This document shows, piece by piece, positions 1-7,748 of a stretch of 32,118 nucleotides of DNA. The notes under the pieces are model-generated. The model searched no databases. It was not told where the DNA came from and saw only the letters and a list, made by a program, of their open reading frames with translations. Source of the DNA: an uncultured Verrucomicrobiota bacterium (GTDB lineage: Bacteria > Verrucomicrobiota > Verrucomicrobiia > Limisphaerales > UBA8199); contig CAIQQM010000302.1 in assembly GCA_903873945.1 (NCBI GenBank), forward strand, positions 1 through 32,118. Direction: 5' to 3'. Within the stretch, counting starts at the first letter, position 1; every line of letters starts with the position of its first letter. The position numbers and the translations under genes were made by a program.

Positions 1-163
1 GCTCCGGTCGGGCTTCGCCCTCCCTCCGCCAAGGATGGACAAAATCAGAACAAAAACATAACATCAACCAAGTGCTCTGACTAACTCATGGAGTGGTACA
101 AAAAAGTGAACCCGGTCAATGCTGCCAAATTAGCAGAATCCGCCTTGTGAGTCAAGTATATTA
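1..163. other. Junction sequence, possible end of a mobile element
   Basis: No convincing gene is visible here. The sequence lies directly beyond the point where the antiporter reading frame breaks off. It contains a stretch around 93-115 (GTGGTACAAAAAAGTGAACC) that resembles the terminal motifs of IS21-type elements, but no inverted partner is in the window. The first 30 bases are a CT/GC-rich, partly self-complementary segment. The identification as a mobile-element end is inference from the abrupt loss of homology next to it. Confidence 0.25.
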
Positions 164-841
164 TTACCCTAGGAAGAATAGCACAAAGAAAATGAACTTC
201 ACTTCCGGCTCGCTCACCCGCGTCGCCCCCAGCCGCGTGATGATCAGCTGCGTCCACTTCGGCATATACCACAGCACTACTGCCGCCACCACGACAAATA
301 CGATCAGGGATATTTTGAAGTCCGTGAACAACACACCCAACGCCAGTACCGTGCCAAAGTCCGTAATGAAGCAGGCCGCCAGCAGCGTTTTGCCCATCGC
401 CGTGCTCCCCAGCCCGCCTTCAATCATCACTGCATACACCACCGCTACCGACGTCGTGGACAACGCGATCCCGGCAATCCACGCTTGGTGCAAAGGCCAG
501 CCCAGCCCGAACTGCGCGAACATCCACACCCCGAGAAACGGTAACAAAAACGAAAGCACCCCAATGCTCATGCTTGCTCGCAGATTTGCCCGCAGCGAAG
601 CCGGGTCAATTTCTGCCCCAGCCAGAAACGTCAGCACCCCGCTCCCCAGCATCGCCAGAAAGTTGGTCCACTCGGTTGTCCGCAGCAGGTCGTGATACGG
701 GCCAAAGTGGATGTTGCCGACGATAACGCCCACCAGTATCTCGATCAGCGCCACCGAGATGCCCAACCGAATCGAAATCAAGCTCGCCACCAGCGCCAGC
801 CCCATCCAGAAAGCCGCAATGAACCAGATATTCTCGATCAT
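164..841 (-). pseudogene. Truncated monovalent cation:proton antiporter (CPA2-like), N-terminal half
   Basis: The 225-residue product begins MIENIWFIAAFW and contains about seven hydrophobic segments. Features of the CPA2/KefB-type exchanger fold are visible: the glycine-rich 'EILVGVIVGNIHFGP' region, 'LTFLAGAEID' and 'IAGIALSTTSVAVVYAVM', and the TM region 'LLAACFITDFGTVLALG' that carries the transport aspartate. Family members normally run to about 380 residues or more with 12-13 segments. Here the frame stops right after 'EVKFIFFVLFFLG', where homologues continue with further membrane helices, so the C-terminal half is missing. The start at 841 is preferred to the upstream in-frame start at 898 because it lies 10 bases after the DUF190 stop and begins directly with the membrane domain. 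Inference: it was cotranscribed with the DUF190 gene under the upstream riboswitch and possibly moved fluoride or cations. In this state it is probably non-functional. Confidence 0.75.
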
Positions 842-851
842 AACGACCCGC

Positions 852-1211
852 TCAAATTTCCGGCGCCTCCTCCACGTCCTGTTCCGCCCGATAGTCAATC
901 ACCCGCGCCTTCTCCAGCGTCACCAGCCCGCCCTTCAGCATCTCATCAATTATCGGCAGGAAACCGTTGATTTTTTCCTCGCTGTCCACGATTTCGATCA
1001 CCAGCGGCAAATCAAAGGAGAGCCGCAGGATTTTCGCCGTGTGCAGCCGGCTCGATTTTCCAAAACCCATCGGTCCCCGCAGCGCCGTCGCCCCCGCCAG
1101 GTGCATTTCGCGCGCTTTGAGCACGATGGCCTCGTAGAGCGGTTGGTGGTGCCACCGGTCGCTCTCGCCAATGAATATCCGCAGCAACGTGGCTTCATGA
1201 GGAAGATGCAT
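852..1211 (-). CDS. DUF190 family (PII-like) protein
   Basis: This 119-residue protein carries the hallmark DUF190 blocks: 'LRIFIGESDRWHHQPLYEAI', 'KAREMHLAGATALRGPMGFG', 'LSFDLPLVIEIVDSEEKI' and 'GGLVTLEKARVIDY'. Members of this family have a GlnB/PII-like alpha-beta fold and often sit beside fluoride channels (CrcB/Fluc) or ion exchangers, which they are thought to modulate; the ligand is unknown. The start at 1211 is chosen because AAAGGA lies 8 bases upstream and the conserved block starts just inside. It is followed after 10 bases by the truncated antiporter, so the two form one transcription unit. A fluoride-riboswitch-like element lies about 120 bases upstream of the start codon. The small protein itself looks intact. 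Confidence 0.9.
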   Translation of the reverse strand: MHLPHEATLLRIFIGESDRWHHQPLYEAIVLKAREMHLAGATALRGPMGFGKSSRLHTAKILRLSFDLPLVIEIVDSEEKINGFLPIIDEMLKGGLVTLEKARVIDYRAEQDVEEAPEI

Positions 1212-1317
1212 ATCAGTGTCCTTTGGTGAAGAAACCGGAAACTCCCCGCCGGGCAAGGCTGCCCGGGACGCCGCCGCAAAAAACGCACAGTGCATTCCAC
1301 ATAACAGTTCCAACCTG

Positions 1318-1333
1318 GCCACTAACCAGTGGC
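1318..1333 (-). promoter_or_regulatory. Hairpin directly 3' of the riboswitch aptamer (possible expression platform)
   Basis: Reading on the minus strand, GCCACT-GGTT-AGTGGC is a perfect 6-bp stem with a 4-base loop that begins where the aptamer ends. A second perfect hairpin (CCGGGCA-GCCT-TGCCCGG) lies at 1249-1266 in the leader, and a run of six T residues occurs between them. Neither hairpin is directly followed by a T run, so termination is uncertain and translational control is also possible. Confidence 0.35.
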
Positions 1334-1408
1334 GCTGGCAGGAGTTATCAGCACTGAAACCCTTCAGGCGGTTCTCTCGTCCTGCGAGACGGCAAACTCC
1401 ATTGCCTT
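1333..1408 (-). promoter_or_regulatory. Fluoride riboswitch (crcB motif) candidate
   Basis: On the minus strand the leader of the DUF190 gene shows, in order, GGCAATGGAGTTTGCC (a stem enclosing the conserved ATGGNGT loop), then AACCGCC, then GCTGATAACTCCTGCC. These match the consensus blocks of the crcB/fluoride aptamer. The diagnostic pseudoknot is present: GGAGT in the first loop is complementary to ACTCC in the 3' block. The genes below it, DUF190 and an ion:proton antiporter, fit the known gene associations of this class. This was called by eye from known consensus features without a covariance-model score. Confidence 0.75.
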
Positions 1409-1782
1409 AAACCGCGCACATTGAACCATTTTCCCGCTTCCCTTGCAAGTTCCGCCTTCTGGGGGCGTCCCTGCCGTTCCCAATTCCTCATCCTGTCAAA
1501 CCACTCGACTAAAGGGTGCAATCCCGATGGGGATCGAATCACTCAGCCTGGGTTTGCGAGCTGCTCAGGTTGTGCTGGCGCTGAGAAGATCATCAACCCC
1601 ATAGAGGGGCATCATCCGTGGCTGGGCTTTCCGCTCCTCTTCCATGAAATCTGAGCCATCTGTGGCAATGATTGGCGGCTTCCTCCCTAAAAATCCAACA
1701 TCCCCGGTGCCTCACGGTCCCTTTCGCCCTTTTCAACCCACCTGTCGTGGCGTAGCTTCCAGCGCTGCCTCTTCAGCGTAAA
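1409..1782. other. Gene-free region between divergent transcription units; holds a degenerate dispersed repeat
   Basis: No coding region with recognisable homology is seen. The part from about 1500 to 1640 (for example ATCCCGATGGGGATCGAATC and, later, CCCCATAGAGGGGCATCATC) looks like one of the short multi-copy intergenic repeats common in verrucomicrobial and planctomycetal genomes. It contains small inverted repeats such as CCCGATGGGGATCG and CCCCATAGAGGGG. The region should also carry the promoter of the riboswitch transcript (reading left) and of miaB (reading right), but no clear -35/-10 pair was recognised. Confidence 0.35.
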
Positions 1783-3126
1783 ATGCCGAGCGTTTACATC
1801 AAGACTTACGGTTGCCAGATGAATGAGCGCGACAGTGAAGCTGTCGCCGCCCAACTCATCGCCAAGGGCTATACCTTGGCGGCGTCAGAGTCGGTGGCTG
1901 ACGTGGTCTTGTTCAACACTTGCAGCGTGCGCGATCTGGCTGAGCAGAAGGCGCTTCGCAAAATGGAAAACGTCGCCGCCGAATTGCGCCGCAGCCGTCC
2001 GCATGCCGTGCTTGGTTTCCTTGGCTGCATGGCTCAGAGCCGGGGACAGGAGCTTGTCGATCGGTTGCCGGACGTGGACCTTGTCCTGGGCACCCAGAAA
2101 TTTCATCACGCGGCGGAGTATCTCGACGAACTCATTGCCGGCCGGCGGGATAAAATCGTGGACGTCGCGGAAGAGCAGGGGAGTCAGGGGACGATTCGGG
2201 AGCATCTGCTGAATGGCAACGGGCGAAAGTCGGTTACGGCGTTCGTTAGCATCATGCAGGGCTGCAATCAGCGCTGCACCTTTTGCATTGTGCCGGACAC
2301 TCGTGGTGAGGAGCGCAGCCGGACAATTCCGGACATCGTCGCTGAGTGTCGCGAACTGGTCGCTGGCGCTGTGAAAGAAATCACCCTGCTCGGGCAGATT
2401 GTTACGAGCTACGGCAAGCGCGAGATTCCAGCGAAAGATGGCAAGTCCGCTTTTGTGCAGTTGCTTGAGGCTGTTCACGAAATCGATGGACTGGAACGCA
2501 TCCGGTTCACTTCCCCCCATCCGAAGGGGTACGGGGATGATTTGGTTGAGGCCTATGGCCGCTTGCCGAAGCTGGTGGAAAGCGCGCAAATTCCCGTCCA
2601 AAGTGGCAGTGACCGTATTTTGAAACTGATGCATCGCGGCTATACCCGCGCCCGGTTTCTGGACATCGTTGAGAAGCTGCGGCGTGTTCAACCAGGAATC
2701 GGTATAAGTTCTGATTTCATCGTCGGTTTCCCCGGCGAAACCGAAGAGGACTTTGAACAAACTCTGTCGTTGGTGCGTGAGGTGGAGTTCGACCAGGCTT
2801 ACATTTTCAAATACTCCAAGCGACGGGATACGCCTGCCGCGGATCTGGCCGGGCAAGTGCCGCAGGCCATGAAAGAGGAGCGCAATGAGCGATTGCTGCA
2901 ACTCGTGAACGAGATTGCCAGGTGCCGTTACGAAACCCTCGTGGGCCGTAAGGCGCAGATTCTCGTGGAAGGTCCGAGCAGGAAAAACCCGTTGCGCCTT
3001 ATGGGCCGCACGCGGTGCAACCGGATTGTCGTGTTTGACGGGGCCGCGAGGCATCGGGGGCATCTGATGGATGTGAAGATAACTCGTGCAAGCTCTTTTA
3101 CGCTCTACGGAGACCCTGCCATTTAA
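1783..3126 (+). CDS. miaB: tRNA-2-methylthio-N6-dimethylallyladenosine synthase
   Basis: This 447-residue radical-SAM methylthiotransferase adds a 2-methylthio group to i6A37 of tRNAs that read UNN codons. The N-terminal domain has the three auxiliary-cluster cysteines at C11 (TYGCQMN), C47 (FNTCSVR) and C82 (FLGCMAQ). The radical-SAM triad is C161-C165-C168 (CNQRCTFC), followed by 'TRGEERSR'. Further family blocks are 'ITLLGQIVTSYG', 'RIRFTSPHPKGY', 'IPVQSGSDRILKLMHRGYTR' and 'SSDFIVGFPGETEEDF', and a C-terminal TRAM domain spans about 380-447. The length is normal for MiaB. Start at 1783 gives the canonical PSVYIKTYGCQMN beginning; no strong ribosome-binding site is seen. MiaB is favoured over MtaB/RimO by the Cys spacing and the NTCSVR motif. 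Confidence 0.96.
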   Translation: MPSVYIKTYGCQMNERDSEAVAAQLIAKGYTLAASESVADVVLFNTCSVRDLAEQKALRKMENVAAELRRSRPHAVLGFLGCMAQSRGQELVDRLPDVDLVLGTQKFHHAAEYLDELIAGRRDKIVDVAEEQGSQGTIREHLLNGNGRKSVTAFVSIMQGCNQRCTFCIVPDTRGEERSRTIPDIVAECRELVAGAVKEITLLGQIVTSYGKREIPAKDGKSAFVQLLEAVHEIDGLERIRFTSPHPKGYGDDLVEAYGRLPKLVESAQIPVQSGSDRILKLMHRGYTRARFLDIVEKLRRVQPGIGISSDFIVGFPGETEEDFEQTLSLVREVEFDQAYIFKYSKRRDTPAADLAGQVPQAMKEERNERLLQLVNEIARCRYETLVGRKAQILVEGPSRKNPLRLMGRTRCNRIVVFDGAARHRGHLMDVKITRASSFTLYGDPAI

Positions 3127-3215
3127 GGACAACGGCCAGTCTATGGGGAAACAATGACAGATGCCGGCTTGCTTCGTCCCTTGCCATTCTCCATTCTCTA
3201 GCGCCACTGACTGAG

Positions 3216-3767
3216 ATGACACTAAAGCTTTCAACACTGGCCATTCTGCTTGGTTTGGGCATGGGCCTGCCGCAAATCTACGGCATCCTTAAACCAGTCC
3301 AGTTTGCCGCTGGCGTTCGCAAGTTCCCGCGCTCGGTGCCGTGGGGCTGGGCGCTGATGTTTCTAGGCACGGCCTGGTTTCTGTGGAACCTGAGCCAGGA
3401 GTCTATTGCCGACTTTGCTTCCCTCAAAAGTTATCTCCTTCTCGGGTTCGCTGCCATCGGTTTGGGAACCTGTATCTTCGTGAAGGATTTCCTGGCCGTG
3501 CGGGGCTTGGCAGTTGTGCTGCTTCTGCTGGCCAAACTGATGGTGGACACCGGCCGGCCCGCGTTGGGGGAGACGTCCTGGGTGCTGGTCATCCAGGTCT
3601 GGGCTTATGGGCTGGTTGTGGCCGGCATGTGGTTCACGGTTTCTCCGTGGCGCTTGCGGGATTTGCTTGAATGGGGAACGGCGACCGAAATGCGAGTCAG
3701 GGTCGGATGCGCCTTCCGGTTGGCCTTCGGCCTCTTCGTGGCCATCCTTGGCGTCACGAAGTTCTAG
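3216..3767 (+). CDS. Small integral membrane protein, unknown function
   Basis: The 183-residue product has about five hydrophobic stretches: residues ~5-25, ~43-60, ~72-90, ~95-112 and ~125-145, with a final short one near 165-180. The N-terminus ('LAILLGLGMGLPQIYGILKP') resembles a membrane anchor rather than a cleaved signal. I do not recognise a characterised family. It lies between miaB and a glycosyltransferase on the same strand with a 50-base gap to the latter, so cotranscription with envelope-glycan synthesis is possible but unproven. The ORF is well supported by its hydrophobic periodicity and length. Confidence 0.75.
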   Translation: MTLKLSTLAILLGLGMGLPQIYGILKPVQFAAGVRKFPRSVPWGWALMFLGTAWFLWNLSQESIADFASLKSYLLLGFAAIGLGTCIFVKDFLAVRGLAVVLLLLAKLMVDTGRPALGETSWVLVIQVWAYGLVVAGMWFTVSPWRLRDLLEWGTATEMRVRVGCAFRLAFGLFVAILGVTKF

Positions 3768-3817
3768 CACACCGACGGGGCGAGTTACCCTTTCTGTCCT
3801 GTGAAGTTTCAAGTTTA

Positions 3818-4747
3818 ATGGCTGATCCTTCGAATCCCTTTCGCGGCAATATCCTCGTGATCCGTGGCGGTGCCATCGGGGATTTTATTCTGACGCTGCC
3901 CGCGGTATCCGCCTTGCGTCGGCAATTCCCTGAAGCTCGCCTCGAGATCCTCGGCTATCCGCACATCGCTCAATTGGCGGTGGCGGGCGGTCTGGCAGAC
4001 CGGGCGCAGTCCATCGAAGCGCGGGCGCTGGCCGGATTTTTCGCGCGCGGCGGCGAGCTTGACGCCGACCTGGTTGGTTATTTCTCCGGGTTCGACATCA
4101 TCGTCTCCTATCTCTACGACCCGGACACAATTTTTCAAACCAATATCGGCCGCTGCACCCATGCGCAATTCATCGCCGCACCGCATCGTCCGGATGAAGC
4201 TGCGGGAATCCACGCTACGAAGGTTTATCTCAAGCCGCTGGAACGGCTCGCGATTTTCGACGCCGACCCTGTGCCGCGGCTCTCTCTGAATGCTCAACCC
4301 TCAACCCTCAACCGTCTGGCCCTCCACCCCGGAAGCGGCGGCGAACATAAGAACTGGCCGGAAGCCAAATGGGCAAGGCTATTGGAGCATCTGGTAAGTT
4401 CCACCTCGCTCAACCTGCTCCTTGTCGGCGGTGAGGCGGAAGGCGACCGCTTGGAACATCTGGCCGCCGCTTTGCCACCCGCTCGTCTGAAAATGGCACG
4501 GAATTTGCCGTTGGCGGAACTCGCGTGTCTGCTCGATGGTTGTGTCGCTTTTATCGGCCACGATTCTGGCATCTCGCATCTTGCCGCGGCCGTCGGCCTG
4601 CCGGGCTTGATTTTGTGGGGCGACACGGCGGAGGAAATCTGGCGGCCGCCGAATGAAAGGGTGGTTGTGCTTCGCCACCCGCATGGACTGGCCTGCCTGC
4701 CGGTCAAGGAAGTCGCGCGGGAGCTGTCCAAATTACTACCAGTTTGA
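3818..4747 (+). CDS. Glycosyltransferase family 9 (ADP-heptose:LPS heptosyltransferase-like)
   Basis: The 309-residue cytoplasmic, membrane-associated GT-B enzyme probably transfers a heptose or related sugar to the lipopolysaccharide core. The N-terminal Rossmann domain starts 'NILVIRGGAIGDFILTLPAV' with the GAIGD acceptor-side motif at residues 18-22. The donor domain has 'HPGSGGEHKNWP' starting at H170, and 'GHDSGISHLAAAVGLP' around H248-D249, the family 9 nucleotide-sugar site. The start at 3818 is chosen because the conserved domain begins 10 residues later and the longer in-frame upstream part overlaps the preceding gene and is not protein-like. The linker between the two domains carries a small tandem repeat (TCAACCC units, 4293-4313, encoding QPSTLN). 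Acceptor specificity cannot be read from the sequence. Confidence 0.88.
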   Translation: MADPSNPFRGNILVIRGGAIGDFILTLPAVSALRRQFPEARLEILGYPHIAQLAVAGGLADRAQSIEARALAGFFARGGELDADLVGYFSGFDIIVSYLYDPDTIFQTNIGRCTHAQFIAAPHRPDEAAGIHATKVYLKPLERLAIFDADPVPRLSLNAQPSTLNRLALHPGSGGEHKNWPEAKWARLLEHLVSSTSLNLLLVGGEAEGDRLEHLAAALPPARLKMARNLPLAELACLLDGCVAFIGHDSGISHLAAAVGLPGLILWGDTAEEIWRPPNERVVVLRHPHGLACLPVKEVARELSKLLPV

Positions 4748-4994
4748 AGGAGCACCTCCATGCGGAGGTCGAAATTGCGCGTTTGCAAGGGGGGCGGGCA
4801 AGAAAATTGCTCTACACAAGCCCTGATCTGGCAATATCGGTTGGCGGTGAATCCGGATGGACAGGCTGGCAAGCGGTATTCTAGATTTAGAAGACGGTAA
4901 CGAGATCCCAGGCTACGAGTTGGGGCGGAAAGTGTCTGCCCGATTTGCGGTTTAAGCCTTTGGTTCTTAATTCAACAGTGATGCTTGGCAACAG
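4748..4994. other. Intergenic region with a short perfect hairpin
   Basis: A perfect 6-bp inverted repeat ACCTCC-ATGC-GGAGGT (4754-4769) lies just after the glycosyltransferase stop codon. It lacks a T run, so it is at best a weak terminator candidate. The rest shows two short open frames (46-47 codons) without recognisable features and no clear promoter for the receiver-kinase gene. Confidence 0.3.
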
Positions 4995-6092
4995 ATGAAT
5001 AAAGTCCTGGTTATTGACGACGAGACCTATGTGCGCGAAATGGTTCGACTCGCACTTCAGCAGCGGGGATTTGAAGTCATCGAAGCCGACAGCGGTGCGA
5101 GGGGTATCGAACTGGCCCGGACCGAGTTGCCCGACCTGATCCTTTGCGACGTGAATATGCAGGGGGTGGATGGTTATCACACCCTCTCCTCTCTCCGCGA
5201 CGACCCCGCCACCGCTTCAACTCCATTCATCTTCATAACCGGGGTCGCGGACCATGCTGGGATGCGTCATGGCATGGAACTCGGCGCGGACGATTACCTG
5301 CCCAAACCCTTCAGCCTGGAGGTGCTTTACGCCGCGGTGGAAACGCGGCTTAAGAAAGCCCATGTGCTGCGCCGGGAAGCGGAGACGAAACTTACCAGGC
5401 TGCGGGACAATATCAGTCTGATGCTCCCGCACGAGCTGCGCACCCCGCTTAACGGCATCCTCGCCTACGGCGAATTTCTGGCTAGCGACGCCGCTACGCT
5501 TCCAACCGCCGAAATCTCTGAGATGGGGCAGGGGATTTATGACTCCGGCAAAAGGCTCGAAAGGTTGATTGAAAATTTCCTCATTTACGCCCAAATCGAG
5601 CTGATTGGTGTTGACCCGCAAAAGGTTGCTCTTTTGCGCCAAAAATGCACCGAGCATCCCGCCCCTCTGCTCGAAAGGCACGCCCGCGCTCAGTCCCAAC
5701 TCGCCCGCCGCGAAGCTGACCTCGACCTCGATCTGGCCGACAAGCCCGTGCCCGTTTCCGAGGACTACCTCGCCAAGATCGTCAGCGAACTCGTCCAGAA
5801 CGCCTTCAAATTCTCTAAACCCGGCACGCGGGTTCAGGTGACGCTTGCTAGTTTGCCTGACGCCATCTCTCTCTCCGTTACCGACCATGGTCTCGGCCTT
5901 TCACCCGAGCAGGCCACTCAGGTCGGCGCCTACATGCAGTTCGACCGCAAGCTTCAGGAACAACAGGGCCTCGGCCTTGGCTTGGCGATTGCCAAACGCC
6001 TCACCGAACTTCACGGCGGCACCCTTAGGATTCAGACTAAAAAAGATGCCGGCACAACTGTCGTCATCAAAATCCCACACTTTTCGAAGTAA
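4995..6092 (+). CDS. Receiver-histidine kinase hybrid protein (REC-HisKA-HATPase)
   Basis: This 365-residue soluble signalling protein has an N-terminal receiver domain (1-~120) with acidic pocket D8-D9, phospho-acceptor D52 (LILCDVNM), a threonine in 'FIFITG' and a lysine in 'LPKPF'. A helical linker (~120-140) leads to a HisKA domain with H146 (LPHELRTPLNGIL). The HATPase_c domain has an N box (ELVQNAFKFSKPG), G1 (DHGLGLS) and G2 (GLGLGLAIAKRL). There is no transmembrane segment or sensor domain, so the input probably arrives by phosphorylation or protein contact at the receiver. Such REC-HK proteins commonly act in phosphorelays or as kinases under the control of another kinase. No cognate partner lies beside it. 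The start at 4995 gives the usual 'NKVLVIDDE' opening. Confidence 0.93.
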   Translation: MNKVLVIDDETYVREMVRLALQQRGFEVIEADSGARGIELARTELPDLILCDVNMQGVDGYHTLSSLRDDPATASTPFIFITGVADHAGMRHGMELGADDYLPKPFSLEVLYAAVETRLKKAHVLRREAETKLTRLRDNISLMLPHELRTPLNGILAYGEFLASDAATLPTAEISEMGQGIYDSGKRLERLIENFLIYAQIELIGVDPQKVALLRQKCTEHPAPLLERHARAQSQLARREADLDLDLADKPVPVSEDYLAKIVSELVQNAFKFSKPGTRVQVTLASLPDAISLSVTDHGLGLSPEQATQVGAYMQFDRKLQEQQGLGLGLAIAKRLTELHGGTLRIQTKKDAGTTVVIKIPHFSK

Positions 6093-6311
6093 ATCTGGAC
6101 CCTGTGTAGGACTTTCTCGCGTCTGCTGTCCGGGTTCCTTAACTCATTAGATTTGTGACCAGCCATGTCCCGAATCAAGACAGTCCTGTTAATTCTGGGG
6201 GGCGGGTTGAGGCGGTGTTGTGTCTATCTTTGGCTTGGTCACTGATCTGGTTTAATCAGATGACAATTTCCCCGGAAAAACGGCAGGGAACCTCGCCGCT
6301 TGTATTTATTT
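6093..6311. other. Intergenic region between convergent genes
   Basis: A short open frame at 6165-6245 encodes 26 residues starting MSRIKTVLLILGGG, which faintly resembles the start of nucleotide-sugar pyrophosphorylases such as GlgC and then diverges. It may be a remnant. A small inverted repeat, ATCTG-N7-CAGAT, lies near 6244-6260. Nothing else is recognised. Confidence 0.2.
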
Positions 6312-6554
6312 TTAGACGTGCGTGGTTAGTAGCCGGCCACGGCCCGGTCGCGCGGACCTTGCCTTCTGCGGCGGTGCGACTGTCGGCCCGCTAACGGTGC
6401 GCTTGCCCAGTGACATGCCGCAACTCGCACAGGAGAACTCGTACAACTCACCGCTTGGCAGAATCAGCAATAGCCGCTCGCGCACCGGTTGCGCTCGCTG
6501 GCACTTGGGGCAGTATAACTCGCTGGCTGTAAAAGTTCCGAACTGTTGTGGCAT
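6312..6554 (-). CDS. Small zinc-ribbon protein
   Basis: The 80-residue product has two CxxC knuckles, CPKC (residues ~14-17) and CASC (~41-44), separated by a hydrophobic strand region ('RERLLLILPSGELYEF'), which is the layout of a single zinc ribbon. The C-terminal third is basic and probably disordered. A strong ribosome-binding site, GGAGG, lies 9-10 bases before the ATG at 6554, which supports expression and the start. Its role is unknown; zinc ribbons of this size often mediate protein or nucleic-acid contacts. It lies downstream of the 6612-7595 gene on the same strand with a 57-base gap and may be cotranscribed. Confidence 0.7.
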   Translation of the reverse strand: MPQQFGTFTASELYCPKCQRAQPVRERLLLILPSGELYEFSCASCGMSLGKRTVSGPTVAPPQKARSARPGRGRLLTTHV

Positions 6555-6611
6555 GCCTTTAAACCTCCATCAAGTCCCGCAAATTTTCAAATAACCGGCT
6601 TGCAGAATATC

Positions 6612-7595
6612 TCACACCCCTTTTTGCTTCAATTGTATTTCCTGTATTTCCTGAAAAGGAATCATGACCTCCTCAGTGGCTAGGCCGTGCCTGATCTGCA
6701 AGTGCAGATCGTTCGCCGCTATCCGGCTGATCCGGTTGCCGGTGTATTCGCCTCGCGCCGATTTAATAACCAGCATAAGGCTGCGGTCTTCATCCCGCCG
6801 CACGATGCCGAAAAAATTCGGGAACTTCGTCTCAAAAAAACGGCGGTTGAACGTGAATTGGCCGCGTTGGTAAGTTGTGATCTCGGGCTGCGCTGGCTCG
6901 GCGGGCTTCATCTCGATCTGGGCCAGTCTCAACCCTGCGGGATGCGCCACTCCCGCAACCCGCATCGGGTTTACCACCGGGTCGCTTCCCGCTGCCGCCG
7001 TTCCTTCGGGGTTCGTTTGCGGAGACGTCTCCCAGACCTCTGGCGTCAGCGCCGCTTTTAGGGGCATGGCTAGAAAAATAATCGGACCCAGTACCGGCAG
7101 TAGCGCCGACACACCGCACACAAGCGCTGTCGGCTGCGCTCGGAAAATGGAAACTTCGTACCCTGCGTAGATGTTGGCCGCGTAAAGCGTCAGTATCAGC
7201 AGCAAACCCAGGCCGGATGAAAAGAGCGCCCCCGCCAGGGATTGCGCGGCCGGCCGCTCCAGCCGCGGCGGGTGTTGAATCTTCACTTCGGTTTTTTGGA
7301 TTCTTTCTTCGGGTGTGATCTCGATGAACGGCTCCACAAAGGGTTCCATTTTCCTGTTCTGTGCGAGCGTCTTTAAATCCAACTGGGAAAAGCTGGCCCA
7401 GGGCACCTTTTCGTATTTGCCTTCCTCGATTCTGATCTGGACACCCAGATCATTCGCCGATGCTGGCAAAACCTCCCCCGTAAGTTCCTGGCCAGTCGTG
7501 AGCTTGAACGTCTCCGCCATCGCCGTTCCTGCGAGCAGCCAAAAAACGCCCGCCGCCACGATGAACCTCAATCCATGCATAATGGGAATCTGCAT
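6612..7595 (-). CDS. Exported membrane-anchored protein, unknown function
   Basis: The ~327-residue product starts with a signal peptide (MHGLRFIVAAGVFWLLAGTAMA, a stretch with positive start, hydrophobic core and AMA cleavage site). This is followed by a ~60-residue beta-rich part ('TFKLTTGQELTGEVLPASANDLGVQI'), which resembles the SH3-like/Sm-like repeats found in verrucomicrobial periplasmic proteins. Two hydrophobic helices lie at about 115-165, and a C-terminal part ('GQFTFNRRFFETKFPNFFGIVR') includes a second copy-like strand set. The first ATG at 7595 is used; ATG 7580 would start directly at the signal peptide and is equally possible. An upstream TTG (7652) is rejected because it would bury the signal sequence. 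No function is known to me. Confidence 0.75.
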   Translation of the reverse strand: MQIPIMHGLRFIVAAGVFWLLAGTAMAETFKLTTGQELTGEVLPASANDLGVQIRIEEGKYEKVPWASFSQLDLKTLAQNRKMEPFVEPFIEITPEERIQKTEVKIQHPPRLERPAAQSLAGALFSSGLGLLLILTLYAANIYAGYEVSIFRAQPTALVCGVSALLPVLGPIIFLAMPLKAALTPEVWETSPQTNPEGTAAAGSDPVVNPMRVAGVAHPAGLRLAQIEMKPAEPAQPEITTYQRGQFTFNRRFFETKFPNFFGIVRRDEDRSLMLVIKSARGEYTGNRISRIAANDLHLQIRHGLATEEVMIPFQEIQEIQLKQKGV

Positions 7596-7748
7596 GACCC
7601 AAACTGCCGGGCAAGGAAAAACTGCGCGGAGGAGGAGAAGATGCCTGGCCAATGCCGTTCCAGCCGCAGCAACAGCCAGCTTGTCGGCACACCTTGGTGC
7701 CGCAGCGGAGAGCGGGCAGTTTCTTGCCTGTGTCCCTTAAATTCCCGG

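Noticed and set aside
1500..1560. tRNA-like appearance of the GGGATCGAATC stretch (T-arm like)
   Set aside because: No acceptor, D or anticodon stem can be formed around it.
1885..3237. 450-codon open frame antisense to miaB
   Set aside because: MiaB on the opposite strand has all catalytic motifs; the antisense product has no recognisable domain.
4760..4903. Short ORFs of 46-47 codons after the glycosyltransferase gene
   Set aside because: No ribosome-binding site, conserved feature or plausible start; two frames are open in the same stretch, which is expected in GC-rich DNA.
6165..6245. 26-codon ORF starting MSRIKTVLLILGGG, resembling the start of GlgC-type enzymes
   Set aside because: The similarity covers only about ten residues of a generic beta-strand/glycine loop and is followed by unrelated residues; it may be chance or a tiny gene relic.
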